This document shows positions 27,458 through 35,713 of a DNA stretch of 64,000 bases, one piece after another (within the stretch, counting starts at the first letter, position 1; each line of letters opens with the position of its first letter). Origin of the DNA: Holophagales bacterium. Its GTDB lineage: Bacteria > Acidobacteriota > Thermoanaerobaculia > UBA5066. The stretch covers positions 186,001 to 250,000 of the forward strand of contig JADJVF010000004.1 in assembly GCA_016716705.1 (NCBI GenBank), given 5' to 3'. A model generated the notes under the pieces. That model searched no databases. It worked only from the letters and a program-made list of their open reading frames with translations, and was not told the origin of the DNA. The position numbers and the translations under genes were made by a program.

Positions 27458-27944
27458 GAATCCCTCCTTGTCGACCGCGGTCGACTGTCAATACCTGTCC
27501 AGAAACAATTGCTTCTCTATCCTACATGCTGGGACCGCGTCCCGTGGAGGGAAACGGATGGAAAATTCGTCTAGCCCGACAGGGCTGACGGTTCCGACCG
27601 GGACGCCCGTGGGCGTCTCGGAGGAGCCTTGATCCGGGAAACAGGGTGGGTAGCGATTCGAGAGCTTCACGCCAGAGATTGTCGAGGAAGGCGATCGCCC
27701 GACAGCTGGCTCACGGTCGGCCTGCACCGGGCCGCGGGAGCCGGCCACCAACCCTGACGGGCTATCCTGTCGCGAGCTTTCGCCGACGGAGGACAGGATG
27801 ATTCATCGCGGATCCCGGACAGCGCTCACGGTCGCGTTCGTCGCATCTACCCTCGCGTTGCGCGGGCGGCGGTAACCAGCTGAACGTCGCACGTGAAGAC
27901 AAGAGGGACATCGCTCCGCGCTCTGCGCACCGCGAGGCCCGACC
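27458..27944. other. Intergenic region with a palindrome and a possible gene remnant
   Basis: No full gene is seen in these 487 bases. The first 100 bases are comparatively AT-rich and hold the promoter side of the H/C protein, including the palindrome at 27470-27485. A short hairpin (GACGCCCGTGGGCGTC, 27602-27617) and two micro-frames follow. One, 27798-27875, has a GGAGGA site and reads like a signal peptide before stopping; it may be the 5' remnant of a lost secreted protein. The other, 27558-27632 (24 codons), has no supporting signal. Confidence 0.5.
27470..27485. promoter_or_regulatory. Perfect 16-base palindrome, candidate operator
   Basis: GTCGACCGCGGTCGAC is a perfect dyad 4 bases upstream of the ribosome site of the minus-strand H/C protein gene. 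On that strand a TTGACA lies directly before it (27486-27491 region), so a bound protein would block transcription or early elongation. It could instead fold as an RNA hairpin. There is no obvious regulator gene beside it. Confidence 0.45.
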
Positions 27945-28778
27945 GTGAACATGATTCTTCTCTTCCCCGACGACTTCGCCTCCGACGGCACCGCGCGGCT
28001 GACCGGCCGCCGCGCTCGTCACGTCCACGAGGTCCACCGCGCCCGGGTCGGTGACAGCCTGACCGTCGGTCGCGTCAGCGGTCGGGTGGGGACGGGGGCG
28101 GTGCTCTTCGTCGAACCGGACGACGTGCGTCTCTCTGTCTGCCTGTCGGAGGACCCGCCCCCCCCGACCGGGCTCGACCTGCTCCTCGCCATGCCCCGAC
28201 CCAAGGTGCTGCGCCGCGTCCTCCAGTCCGCGGCGTCGCTGGGGGCTCGCCGCATCGTCCTGGTCAACGCCCAGCGGGTGGAGAAGAGCTACTTCGACAC
28301 GCCGTTCCTCGAACGCGGGGAGATCGAACGGAATCTCGTCCTCGGACTGGAGCAGGCGCGCGACACGGCCTTGCCCGAGGTGGTGGTGCGGAAGCTCTTC
28401 AGGCCCTTCGTCGAGGACGAGCTCGAGGCTTTCTGGCCCCGCGCGACCTGCACCCGGCTGCTGGCACACCCCGCCGCCGCACACGGCCTGGAAGGCTGCG
28501 ACCTCGGGAAGGCCGGGTCCGCGACGGTCCTCGCCGTCGGCCCCGAGGGCGGGTGGATTCCATTCGAGCTCGAGCTTCTCGAGGCAAACGGCTTCCGCTC
28601 GTTCGGCCTGGGCCCAAGGGTCCTCCGGGTGGAGACCGCGGTGCCCTTCGCTTTCGGGCAGGTCCAGCTCCTGCGGGCCCGGTCCGCCGGAGAAGGATCC
28701 GATCCCGGCGGGCTCGCGCCGGAACCTTTTCCCGCCGGGAGCGTACGGAGAGAGTCGGGTGCCGGCCGCCTCCGGTAA
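27945..28778 (+). CDS. rsmE: 16S rRNA (uracil-1498-N3)-methyltransferase RsmE
   Basis: 277 residues from GTG 27945 (ATG 27951 is equally possible). The N-terminal PUA-like part (about 1-75) includes RRARHVHEVHRARVGDSLTVG; the SPOUT methyltransferase domain shows LLLAMPRPKVLRRVLQSAASLGARRI and the AdoMet knot motif VLAVGPEGGWIPFELELLEANGF followed by GLGPRVLRVETAVPFA. It methylates U1498 of 16S rRNA. The C-terminal 30 residues beyond the fold are a low-complexity extension reaching to within 40 bases of the next gene. Confidence 0.93.
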   Translation: MNMILLFPDDFASDGTARLTGRRARHVHEVHRARVGDSLTVGRVSGRVGTGAVLFVEPDDVRLSVCLSEDPPPPTGLDLLLAMPRPKVLRRVLQSAASLGARRIVLVNAQRVEKSYFDTPFLERGEIERNLVLGLEQARDTALPEVVVRKLFRPFVEDELEAFWPRATCTRLLAHPAAAHGLEGCDLGKAGSATVLAVGPEGGWIPFELELLEANGFRSFGLGPRVLRVETAVPFAFGQVQLLRARSAGEGSDPGGLAPEPFPAGSVRRESGAGRLR

Positions 28779-28815
28779 AGCCCCCCTCGATGCGGATGAA
28801 GCAGGAGAACTCGTG

Positions 28816-31800
28816 ATGACGTCGACGAAGCAGGCTCGATTCGGAACCCGGGGAACGGCATGGGCGCTGGCTGCGCTCCTCTCAACCGCCGTCACGGGCA
28901 CGGCTCACGCGGAAAAGGCTCTCTGGCTGCGAGCCGCGGCGATTTCTCCGGACGGCCGGAGCGTGGCGTTCAGCTACCGCGGCGACCTCTGGACCGTGCC
29001 GGCGACCGGTGGGGCCGCGTCCCCGCTCACCGTCCACGCCGCCTACGACACCGCTCCTGTCTGGTCGCCGGACGGCCGCCAGATCGCCTTCGCCTCGGAC
29101 CGCTACGGCAACTTCGACGTCTTCGTCATGCCGGCGGCCGGCGGCGAGGCCCGACGCCTGACTTTCCACTCCGCCGACGACACGCCGACGAGCTTCATTC
29201 CGGACGGCAAGGGCGTGCTCTTCAGCTCCGCCCGGCTCGACGGTGTCGCGAACGTGCAGTTCCCCACTGGCGCCCAGCCCGAGCTCTACCGCGTCGACCT
29301 CGCCGGCGGCATGCCGGTGCAGGTGCTCAGCACTCCTGCCCTCAATGCCGTGTGGGACAAGGCGGGCGAGCGGCTGGCCTACTCGGACCAGAAGGGCTAC
29401 GAGATGGAGTGGCGCAAGCACGACAACTCCTCCTTCGCCCGCGACGTCTGGGTCTGGGATCGCTCCACGAACACCCACCGCCGCCTCACGTCGACCGGCG
29501 TCGACGACCGCCAGCCGGTGTGGGCACCCGGCGACAAGGCGCTCTACTACCTGTCCGAGAAGAGCGGCAGCTTCAACATCTGGCGGCTTGACCTCGAAAA
29601 TCCCAGGGATCCCGTCCAAGTCACGACTCACTCCATCCACCCGGTGCGCTTCCTCAGCATCTCGGCCGCCGGAGACCTCTGCTACACGTTCGACGGCGAG
29701 ATCTGGGTACGACCCGCCGGCGCCGCCGAGAGCCGCAGGCTCGAAGTGACCGCCTCCGCCGACAGGCACGATCTGGCCGTCGCGCCGATCGACGTCTCGG
29801 GCGAGGTCAACGAGTTCGAGCTCTCTCCCAACGGCAAGGAGGTGGCTTTCATCGCCCGCGGCGAGGTCTTCGTCGCATCGGTCGAACACGGCACGACGCG
29901 CCGCATCACCGATTCCCCGGGCCAGGAGCGCTCGGTGAGCTTCTCTCCGGACGGCAAGAGCCTCCTCTACGCCGGGGAGCGCGACGGGAGCTGGAACATC
30001 TACCGCACCGACCGCACGGACCCGGAGGAGCCGGCATTCTTCAACGCGACCGGCCTGAAGGAGACCGCGGTCCTGGCCACGGCGGCCGAGGAGTTTCAGC
30101 CGAGGTTCTCCCCGGACGGCAAGGAGGTCGCCTACCTCGAGGAGCGCACGACGCTCAAGGTGCTGAACCTCGCGAGCGGCAAGAGCCGAACCGTCCTTCC
30201 GGGCGAGATGAACTACTCCTACGCCGATGGCGACCAGTGGTACGAGTGGTCGCCCGACGGAAGGACGATCGCCGTCCAGTTCCTCAGCCCGACCCGCTGG
30301 TCGAGCGAGGTCGGCCTGGTGCCGGCCGCTGGCGGTGCCTCCGTGACGAACCTGACGCGAAGCGGATACGAGGACGAACGTCCGCACTGGGCGCGCAAGG
30401 GCGAGGTCCTCCTCTGGGCGACGGACCGTCACGGCGCGCGTCAGCAGGCCGGCTGGCCGCGCGAGCAGGACGTCTTCGCAGCCTTCCTCACGCGCAAGGC
30501 GTGGGATCGCTTCCGGCTCGACGAGGGCAGCTACGCGCAGCTCGCCGACAAGGAGAAGGAAGCGGACAAGGCCAAGGAAAAGGAGAAAGGCAAGGACAAG
30601 GACAAGGACAAGGACGGCGACAAGGCCCCGGCCGAGAAGCCGCCGGCGAAGCTCCCCGACCCGGTGGCTCTCGAGCTCGACGCGATCGAGGACAGGACGG
30701 TGCGCCTCTCGATGCACTCGGCCGACCTCGCCGACGCCGACCTCACGCCCGACGGCGAGACCCTCGTCTACCTCGCGCGTTTCGAGAAGGGCTACGACCT
30801 CTGGAAGTACCTGCCGCGCAAGAAGGAGATCAAGCTGCTCGCCAAGCTCGATGCCGAGCGCTCCGCCGCCTTCCACCTCGACGCCGAGGGGAAGAAGGCC
30901 GTCGTGCTCGCCGACGACAAGATGGTCACGGTCGACCTCGAGTCGGGCAAGACGACCCCGGTCAAGCTCTCCGCGAAGCTCGAGCTGCGCGCAGCCGCCG
31001 AACGGGAGGCGCTCTTCGAGCACGCCTGGCGCCAGACGCAGAAGAAGTTCTACGTCGAGAACCTGCACGGCGTCGACTGGCCCGCGATGAAGGCTGCCTA
31101 TGGCCGCTTCCTCCCCCACGTCGACAACAACCGCGACTTCGCCGAGCTGATCTCGGAGATGCAGGGAGAGCTGAACGCCTCCCACACGGGCGGGCGCTAC
31201 CGCCCGACGCGGCCCGACGCCGACTCGACCGCCGCGCTCGGCTTCTTCCCGGATCCCGCCTGGACCGGCGAGGGGGTGCGCGTTCTCGAGGTGATCGAGA
31301 AGTCGCCCCTGCAGCAGGCCGGGACCAGGGTGCGCGCCGGAGTGGTGATCACCGCCATCGACGGCATGCCGATCGCGCCGGGCGCCAACTGGTATCCGCT
31401 CCTCAACCGGAAGGCCGGCACGCGGGTGCGGCTCTCCCTGCTCGACCCGGCGAGCCAGAAACGCTGGGAGGAGAGCGTCAAGCCAATCTCCTGGCAGGAC
31501 CAGGCGCCCCTCCTCTACGCGCGCTGGGTCCGCTCGCGCCGTGCCGAGGTGGAGCGACTCTCGGGCGGCCGTCTCGGCTACGCCCACATCCGCGGAATGA
31601 ACGACGGGGCCTACCGCGAGATCTTCGAGGAGATCTTCGGCCGCGCGGTGGACAAGGAGGCGATCGTCCTCGACACCCGCTTCAACGGCGGCGGAAACCT
31701 GGTCGAGCCGCTGACCGTCTTCCTGTCGGGGCAGGTCTACTACCGCGCCGTGCCGCGAGGGAGGCAGATCGGCGTCGAGCCCGGGATGCGGTGGACGAAG

Positions 31801-32127
31801 CCCTCGATCGTGGTGATGAACGAGGGCAACTACTCCGACGCCCACTGCTTCCCGACCGCCTACAAGGCGCTGAAGCTGGGCGACACGGTCGGCATGCAGG
31901 TGCCGGGAACCTGCACTTCCGTCTGGTGGGAGCGGCTGCAGGACAAGACCCTGACCTTCGGCATCCCCGAGGTCGGCTACCTCGACCCCGCCGGGGACCT
32001 GACCGAGAACAAGCACCTCGCCCCCGACTACGAGATCGACAACGACCCGGCGCTGGAGGCCGCCGGCAGGGACCAGCAGCTCGAGAAGGCGGTCGCCGTC
32101 CTGCTCGAGAAGCTCGGGAAGCGCTGA
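28816..32127 (+). CDS. Tricorn-like S41 peptidase
   Basis: 1103 residues. ATG 28816 follows an AGGAG site (28803-28807) and a signal peptide (about 1-33, ending GTAHA). WD40-like PD40 repeats (FSPDGK, WSPDGRQIAFASDRYG and similar) fill about 35-560. A Lys/Asp-rich charged insert (about 577-612) separates them from a second beta region (650-730). The core-1 domain (about 730-800), PDZ domain (about 805-890, VRVLEVIEKSPLQQAGTRVRAG) and S41 catalytic domain follow, with FNGGGNLVEPLTVFLSG and the nucleophile Ser1007 in NEGNYSDAH. It is probably a periplasmic oligomeric peptidase degrading oligopeptides. The metallopeptidase next door may act in the same process. Confidence 0.93.
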   Translation: MTSTKQARFGTRGTAWALAALLSTAVTGTAHAEKALWLRAAAISPDGRSVAFSYRGDLWTVPATGGAASPLTVHAAYDTAPVWSPDGRQIAFASDRYGNFDVFVMPAAGGEARRLTFHSADDTPTSFIPDGKGVLFSSARLDGVANVQFPTGAQPELYRVDLAGGMPVQVLSTPALNAVWDKAGERLAYSDQKGYEMEWRKHDNSSFARDVWVWDRSTNTHRRLTSTGVDDRQPVWAPGDKALYYLSEKSGSFNIWRLDLENPRDPVQVTTHSIHPVRFLSISAAGDLCYTFDGEIWVRPAGAAESRRLEVTASADRHDLAVAPIDVSGEVNEFELSPNGKEVAFIARGEVFVASVEHGTTRRITDSPGQERSVSFSPDGKSLLYAGERDGSWNIYRTDRTDPEEPAFFNATGLKETAVLATAAEEFQPRFSPDGKEVAYLEERTTLKVLNLASGKSRTVLPGEMNYSYADGDQWYEWSPDGRTIAVQFLSPTRWSSEVGLVPAAGGASVTNLTRSGYEDERPHWARKGEVLLWATDRHGARQQAGWPREQDVFAAFLTRKAWDRFRLDEGSYAQLADKEKEADKAKEKEKGKDKDKDKDGDKAPAEKPPAKLPDPVALELDAIEDRTVRLSMHSADLADADLTPDGETLVYLARFEKGYDLWKYLPRKKEIKLLAKLDAERSAAFHLDAEGKKAVVLADDKMVTVDLESGKTTPVKLSAKLELRAAAEREALFEHAWRQTQKKFYVENLHGVDWPAMKAAYGRFLPHVDNNRDFAELISEMQGELNASHTGGRYRPTRPDADSTAALGFFPDPAWTGEGVRVLEVIEKSPLQQAGTRVRAGVVITAIDGMPIAPGANWYPLLNRKAGTRVRLSLLDPASQKRWEESVKPISWQDQAPLLYARWVRSRRAEVERLSGGRLGYAHIRGMNDGAYREIFEEIFGRAVDKEAIVLDTRFNGGGNLVEPLTVFLSGQVYYRAVPRGRQIGVEPGMRWTKPSIVVMNEGNYSDAHCFPTAYKALKLGDTVGMQVPGTCTSVWWERLQDKTLTFGIPEVGYLDPAGDLTENKHLAPDYEIDNDPALEAAGRDQQLEKAVAVLLEKLGKR

Positions 32128-32178
32128 CAGGAGGTCGGGCCATCTCCGGCTCCTTGAGTCCGGTACGATGCCCGCCTC

Positions 32179-34230
32179 ATGCGTAGCGCCCTCCGGCTCG
32201 TCCTTCCTCTCCTCCTGGCCACGACCGGGTCCGCGCAGGAGCCCGCGCTCCCGCGCGTCGAGGCGTCGCTCACCGTCCAGGCTCCCGCCGGCCCGGGCGC
32301 GCTCTACCGCGAGAAGGCGCTCTCGGGGCGCGCGGCGGCCGCCAACGGGAAGACGTTCCTGCTCGGCGCGGGCCGGTACGAGTTCTCGGAGGGGCGCTTC
32401 TGGGAGCTGACCGGAAAGGACGGCAGGCCGATCGGCTCGTTCTTCGTCGGGAAGGGAGCGCTCTCCTTCACGCCGGACGACGCGCAGGCGGCGCGTCTCG
32501 CCGTGAGGAACGCGAAGCACGTCGGCGGCGCGAGCGGCGTGGACGGGAAGCTGAAGGCCCCCTTCGAGGTCGCGTCGTTCCTCTACTCTGACGCGCTACG
32601 CCCCGACTGGGCCTTCGAGAAGGCCGAGCGGGCGCCGGACGCGGAGCTGAAGGCCCACCTGCGCAGGTTCCAGGACGACCGGACGCAGCAGGTCGAATCG
32701 CGGCTGGCGGTCGCGAACGCCGTGAAGGGCCGCTACTTCGCGTCCACCCTGGAGGCGTCCTCCGACCTGCGGCACGTGTTCGACGCCGTAACCGACGACG
32801 AGGAGGCGCTCGTCTTCGTCGACAGGCCTTCCGGGCTGGGAATCGGCTTTCCCGATGCGCGCTTCGCGAAGGTGATCGCGCGCCAGCCGATCGGCAGGAC
32901 GCGGCGCGAGGCGCCGCGTATCGACGCGCGGCTCGTGGCGGTCGACGTCGAGATCGAGGAGATCGACAAGGTGTGGGGCGCCCTGAAGGTGACGGAGACC
33001 TTCGTCGCCGCGCGTCCGATCGCGGCCCTCGCCCTCGACTTCGACACCGAGACGTTCACCGGGAGCAAGTTCGTGTCGACCCGCATGCGCTCCCTCACCG
33101 ACGGCGACGGGGTCCCGCTCGGGTACTCGCTCGGCCAGGGGAACCTGATCGTCGCTCTGGCAAAGCCCGTGGCCGAGGGTACGAGGGTCACGCTGAAGCT
33201 CGAGTACGAGGCGCCGTATTTCGAGAGGGCCGGCGGCGACAACGTCTGGGAGCTTCCGATCGCCAGCGGGTGGTACCCGCAGCCGGTGAACCTCAACGCC
33301 TCGAACCACACCTTCCACGCCGTCGTGAGGACCCGCAAGCCCTTCATCGCGTTCCCCTCCGGCGAGACCGTGCGGCGCGAGGAGGGGAAGGACTGGAACG
33401 TCGTCGAGACGCGGCTCGACCGGCCCGTGCCGTTCGCCACCGTCATCGCCGGCAAGTACACGATGCAGGAGTCGACGGAGGACGGCGTCACCTGCCGGAT
33501 CGCGAGCTACGGCCTGGCGAAGGAGATGTCCGGGAAGAAGCTCCTCAACATCTTCCACAGCGTCCGGAAGTTCTACACGTGGCTTCTCGGGCCGTTCCCC
33601 TGGAAGGAGTACACGATCATCGAGATCAACAGCTACGGCTTCGGCCAGGCGCCGCCGGGCCTCATGCGGATCACGAAGGAGGCGTTCCAGTCGAACATCT
33701 ACACCGACCAGGTCTCGACGCTTTTCTCGCATGGGATCAACCAGCGGGTCGCCCACGAGCTCGCTCACAGCTACTTCGGCTACGTCGTCGCCGACGCCTC
33801 GCCGAGCCACCAGTGGATCTCCGAGTCGTTCTCCGAGGTCGTCTCGATGTACGCGATCGAGAGGCTGAAGGACAAGTCGGAAAGCGAGAACCTCGCCGCG
33901 GTCTGGAAGAGCGCCGCGAAGGAGTCGACGAAGGCCGCCCCGATCTACCTCGCGAACGAGCTCGCCTCGAAGATCTCGACGCAGTGGGACGAGTCGGTGG
34001 AGCTCGACCGGATCAACCTCGTCTACTCGAAAGGGGCGCTCCTTCTCCTCGCGCTGCGCCGGGAGCTGGGGGACGACCTCTTCTTCACGATCCTCCGCTC
34101 GTTCCTCAAGAGCTTCGAGAAGCGGCAGAACGCGACGACGGACGAGTTCGCCTCCTTACTCGCCTTCGTGACGAAGAAGGACTGGAAGCCCTGGTTCGAC
34201 AAGTACTACTACGGCACCGAGATGCCGTGA
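32179..34230 (+). CDS. M1-like zinc metallopeptidase, secreted
   Basis: 683 residues with a signal peptide (about 1-19, ending TGSAQ). The zinc motif is complete: HELAH at 526-530 followed after 18 residues by E549 (WISESFSEVV), the gluzincin HExxH-18-E arrangement of M1 aminopeptidases. The usual GAMEN substrate motif is replaced by GFGQAPPG upstream of the zinc site, so substrate choice may differ from classical aminopeptidases. The N-terminal 300 residues are beta-rich. It begins 51 bases after the tricorn-like peptidase gene on the same strand, so both probably serve extracytoplasmic protein breakdown. Confidence 0.87.
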   Translation: MRSALRLVLPLLLATTGSAQEPALPRVEASLTVQAPAGPGALYREKALSGRAAAANGKTFLLGAGRYEFSEGRFWELTGKDGRPIGSFFVGKGALSFTPDDAQAARLAVRNAKHVGGASGVDGKLKAPFEVASFLYSDALRPDWAFEKAERAPDAELKAHLRRFQDDRTQQVESRLAVANAVKGRYFASTLEASSDLRHVFDAVTDDEEALVFVDRPSGLGIGFPDARFAKVIARQPIGRTRREAPRIDARLVAVDVEIEEIDKVWGALKVTETFVAARPIAALALDFDTETFTGSKFVSTRMRSLTDGDGVPLGYSLGQGNLIVALAKPVAEGTRVTLKLEYEAPYFERAGGDNVWELPIASGWYPQPVNLNASNHTFHAVVRTRKPFIAFPSGETVRREEGKDWNVVETRLDRPVPFATVIAGKYTMQESTEDGVTCRIASYGLAKEMSGKKLLNIFHSVRKFYTWLLGPFPWKEYTIIEINSYGFGQAPPGLMRITKEAFQSNIYTDQVSTLFSHGINQRVAHELAHSYFGYVVADASPSHQWISESFSEVVSMYAIERLKDKSESENLAAVWKSAAKESTKAAPIYLANELASKISTQWDESVELDRINLVYSKGALLLLALRRELGDDLFFTILRSFLKSFEKRQNATTDEFASLLAFVTKKDWKPWFDKYYYGTEMP

Positions 34231-34234
34231 ACGA

Positions 34235-34260
34235 CCGGCTCCCGCGCGGGCGGGAGCCGG
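34235..34260. terminator. Hairpin between convergent genes
   Basis: Perfect 11-base arms CCGGCTCCCGC (34235-34245) and GCGGGAGCCGG (34250-34260) with loop GCGG sit four bases after the M1 peptidase stop and 17 bases before the end of the OsmC gene on the other strand. There is no T-run, so termination may be inefficient or Rho-assisted. Confidence 0.6.
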
Positions 34261-34277
34261 ATCGACCCTTCAGGCCC

Positions 34278-34697
34278 TCAGCCGTTCCAGCGGAACTCCA
34301 TCGGCACCTCGACGAGCGGCCCGAGGCTCTGGGTAACGGGGCAGGCGCGCGCCGACGCCTCGAGGAGAGCGCGGTCCCCGTCTGACACCGACAGGCCTGC
34401 CGGGAAGGTGACCGTCGTCCGGAGTGCACCGATCCGGCGTCGCGGGTCTGCAACCATCTCCTTCACGACGTGGACGGTGGTCCCCGCGAGCTCGATCCCG
34501 TGGCGCTGGGCGACGAGCGCCATCGTCGTGACGAGGCAGGCGCCGAGGGATGTCGCGCAGAGGTCGGTGGGAGAGAACGCCTCGCCCTTGCCACCGTTGT
34601 CGACGGGGGCGTCGGTCACGAGCTTCGTTCCGGAGGGGCGATGGGTCGCCTCGCAATGGAGGTCGCCCGTGTAGACGATGTCGATGTCGACGGCCAT
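34278..34697 (-). CDS. OsmC-family peroxiredoxin-like protein
   Basis: 139 residues from ATG 34697; the frame is open to 34781 but the family start is MAVDIDIVYTGDLHCEATH. Features include GEAFSPTDLCATSLGACLVTTMALVAQRHG, with the first active cysteine in DLCATS or GACLVT, and a second cysteine in ARACPVTQSLG. OsmC/YhfA-like proteins reduce organic hydroperoxides in the cytoplasm. It is convergent with the M1 peptidase and divergent from the GYD protein. Confidence 0.88.
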   Translation of the reverse strand: MAVDIDIVYTGDLHCEATHRPSGTKLVTDAPVDNGGKGEAFSPTDLCATSLGACLVTTMALVAQRHGIELAGTTVHVVKEMVADPRRRIGALRTTVTFPAGLSVSDGDRALLEASARACPVTQSLGPLVEVPMEFRWNG

Positions 34698-34810
34698 GCC
34701 CCGGACGCTACGCGAGACGGGCCCGCCCGTCGAGGGCACTCCTCCTTCCGCGGCGAGCGGGTGTAACGTTGATGGCCGCAACCGACAGAACGTCGAAAGG
34801 AGGATCCGTC

Positions 34811-35122
34811 ATGGCGACGTACGTCCTGATGACGAAGCTCACCCCCGCGGCACTGCAGGGGGCGTCGGGCCGCCGGGCCACCGGCCACGACTGGAAGATG
34901 AAGGTCGAAACGGTCTGCCCGGGCCTTCGCTGGATCGCCCACTACGCCCTGCTCGGCCCGTACGACTTCATGGACATCTACGAGGCCCCGGACGGCGAGA
35001 CGGCATTCCGCGTGTCGCTCCTCTCGCGGGAGTACGGAGCACTCACGGCCGAGAGCTGGCCCGCGGTCGCCTACCCGGAGTTCCTCGGCATCGCCGACGC
35101 GGTCGAAGGCAAGCCGGCCTGA
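34811..35122 (+). CDS. GYD-domain protein
   Basis: 103 residues. ATG 34811 has a near-perfect AAAGGAGGATCC ribosome site at 34796-34807; the longer upstream frame is not supported. The sequence (MATYVLMTKLTPAALQG, WIAHYALLGPYDFMDIYEAPD, ETAFRVSLLSREYGALTAES) is a typical GYD/DUF1488-like ferredoxin-fold small protein. Family function is unknown. The strong ribosome site suggests high expression. Confidence 0.85.
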   Translation: MATYVLMTKLTPAALQGASGRRATGHDWKMKVETVCPGLRWIAHYALLGPYDFMDIYEAPDGETAFRVSLLSREYGALTAESWPAVAYPEFLGIADAVEGKPA

Positions 35123-35140
35123 CGGGCGGCGAGAGCCGCC

Positions 35141-35608
35141 TCAGCCCGGGGAGAGCGGCGGGGCCCCGCCTGCACCGGGCTCCTCCCGCAGGCGGAACCA
35201 GCGCAGCCCGCGCGGGATGATCCCCAGGAGGCTGACCGCGAGCGCCAGGCCCGCGAGGACGAGGAAGTCGGCGAGGTTGCGGCCAAGGAAGAACAGGACC
35301 AGCCCGAGGATCGCCGAGGCCTCGGCGATGACGAGGGAGAGGAGGGTCCGCCTGAGGAAGGTGTCGAACGGCAGGGCGGTCGCCGGGTCCGTGCCGACGC
35401 GAGGCGCGACGGAGAGAGCGACGAGAGCCAGGACGAACGCGGCTCCGTAGAAGCCGTATCGCAGGCCTGCCGGCGCGGGACCGGCGGGAGCCTCCGCCGA
35501 CGACGCGAGAACGAAGACGACGACGGCGTAGAGGGGAATCGAAGCGGTGAGCCCCGCGACGAGGACGAGCCAGCGGGCCTTCTCGGGGAGGGGGGTCGGT
35601 CGAGGCAT
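35141..35608 (-). CDS. Four-helix membrane protein of unknown function
   Basis: 155 residues with four predicted membrane segments (about 12-34, 48-68, 88-108 and 115-133), an N-terminal cytoplasmic Pro/Arg segment and a Pro/Gly-rich tail. I do not recognise the family. It is convergent with the GYD gene (18-base gap holding a small GGCGGC/GCCGCC hairpin) and divergent from the Ada-AlkA gene. Confidence 0.7.
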   Translation of the reverse strand: MPRPTPLPEKARWLVLVAGLTASIPLYAVVVFVLASSAEAPAGPAPAGLRYGFYGAAFVLALVALSVAPRVGTDPATALPFDTFLRRTLLSLVIAEASAILGLVLFFLGRNLADFLVLAGLALAVSLLGIIPRGLRWFRLREEPGAGGAPPLSPG

Positions 35609-35713
35609 TCTCGTGCTCCGCGCCTACGATACTCCGCGTTCGCCCGGACACTTCGACAGCCAGGTCCGAAAACCGCCAGACGGAAGCGTCCCGGGTGGGA
35701 TATCACTCCCGGC

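Noticed and set aside
27558..27632. A 24-codon frame (ENSSSPTGLTVPTGTPVGVS) as a small gene
   Set aside because: It has no clear ribosome site or conserved feature; GGAGGG upstream is poorly spaced and the composition is unremarkable.
28882..32520. A 1212-codon antisense open frame across the tricorn-like peptidase
   Set aside because: It is the mirror of a strongly codon-biased gene and has repetitive Val/Glu/Arg composition without any motif.
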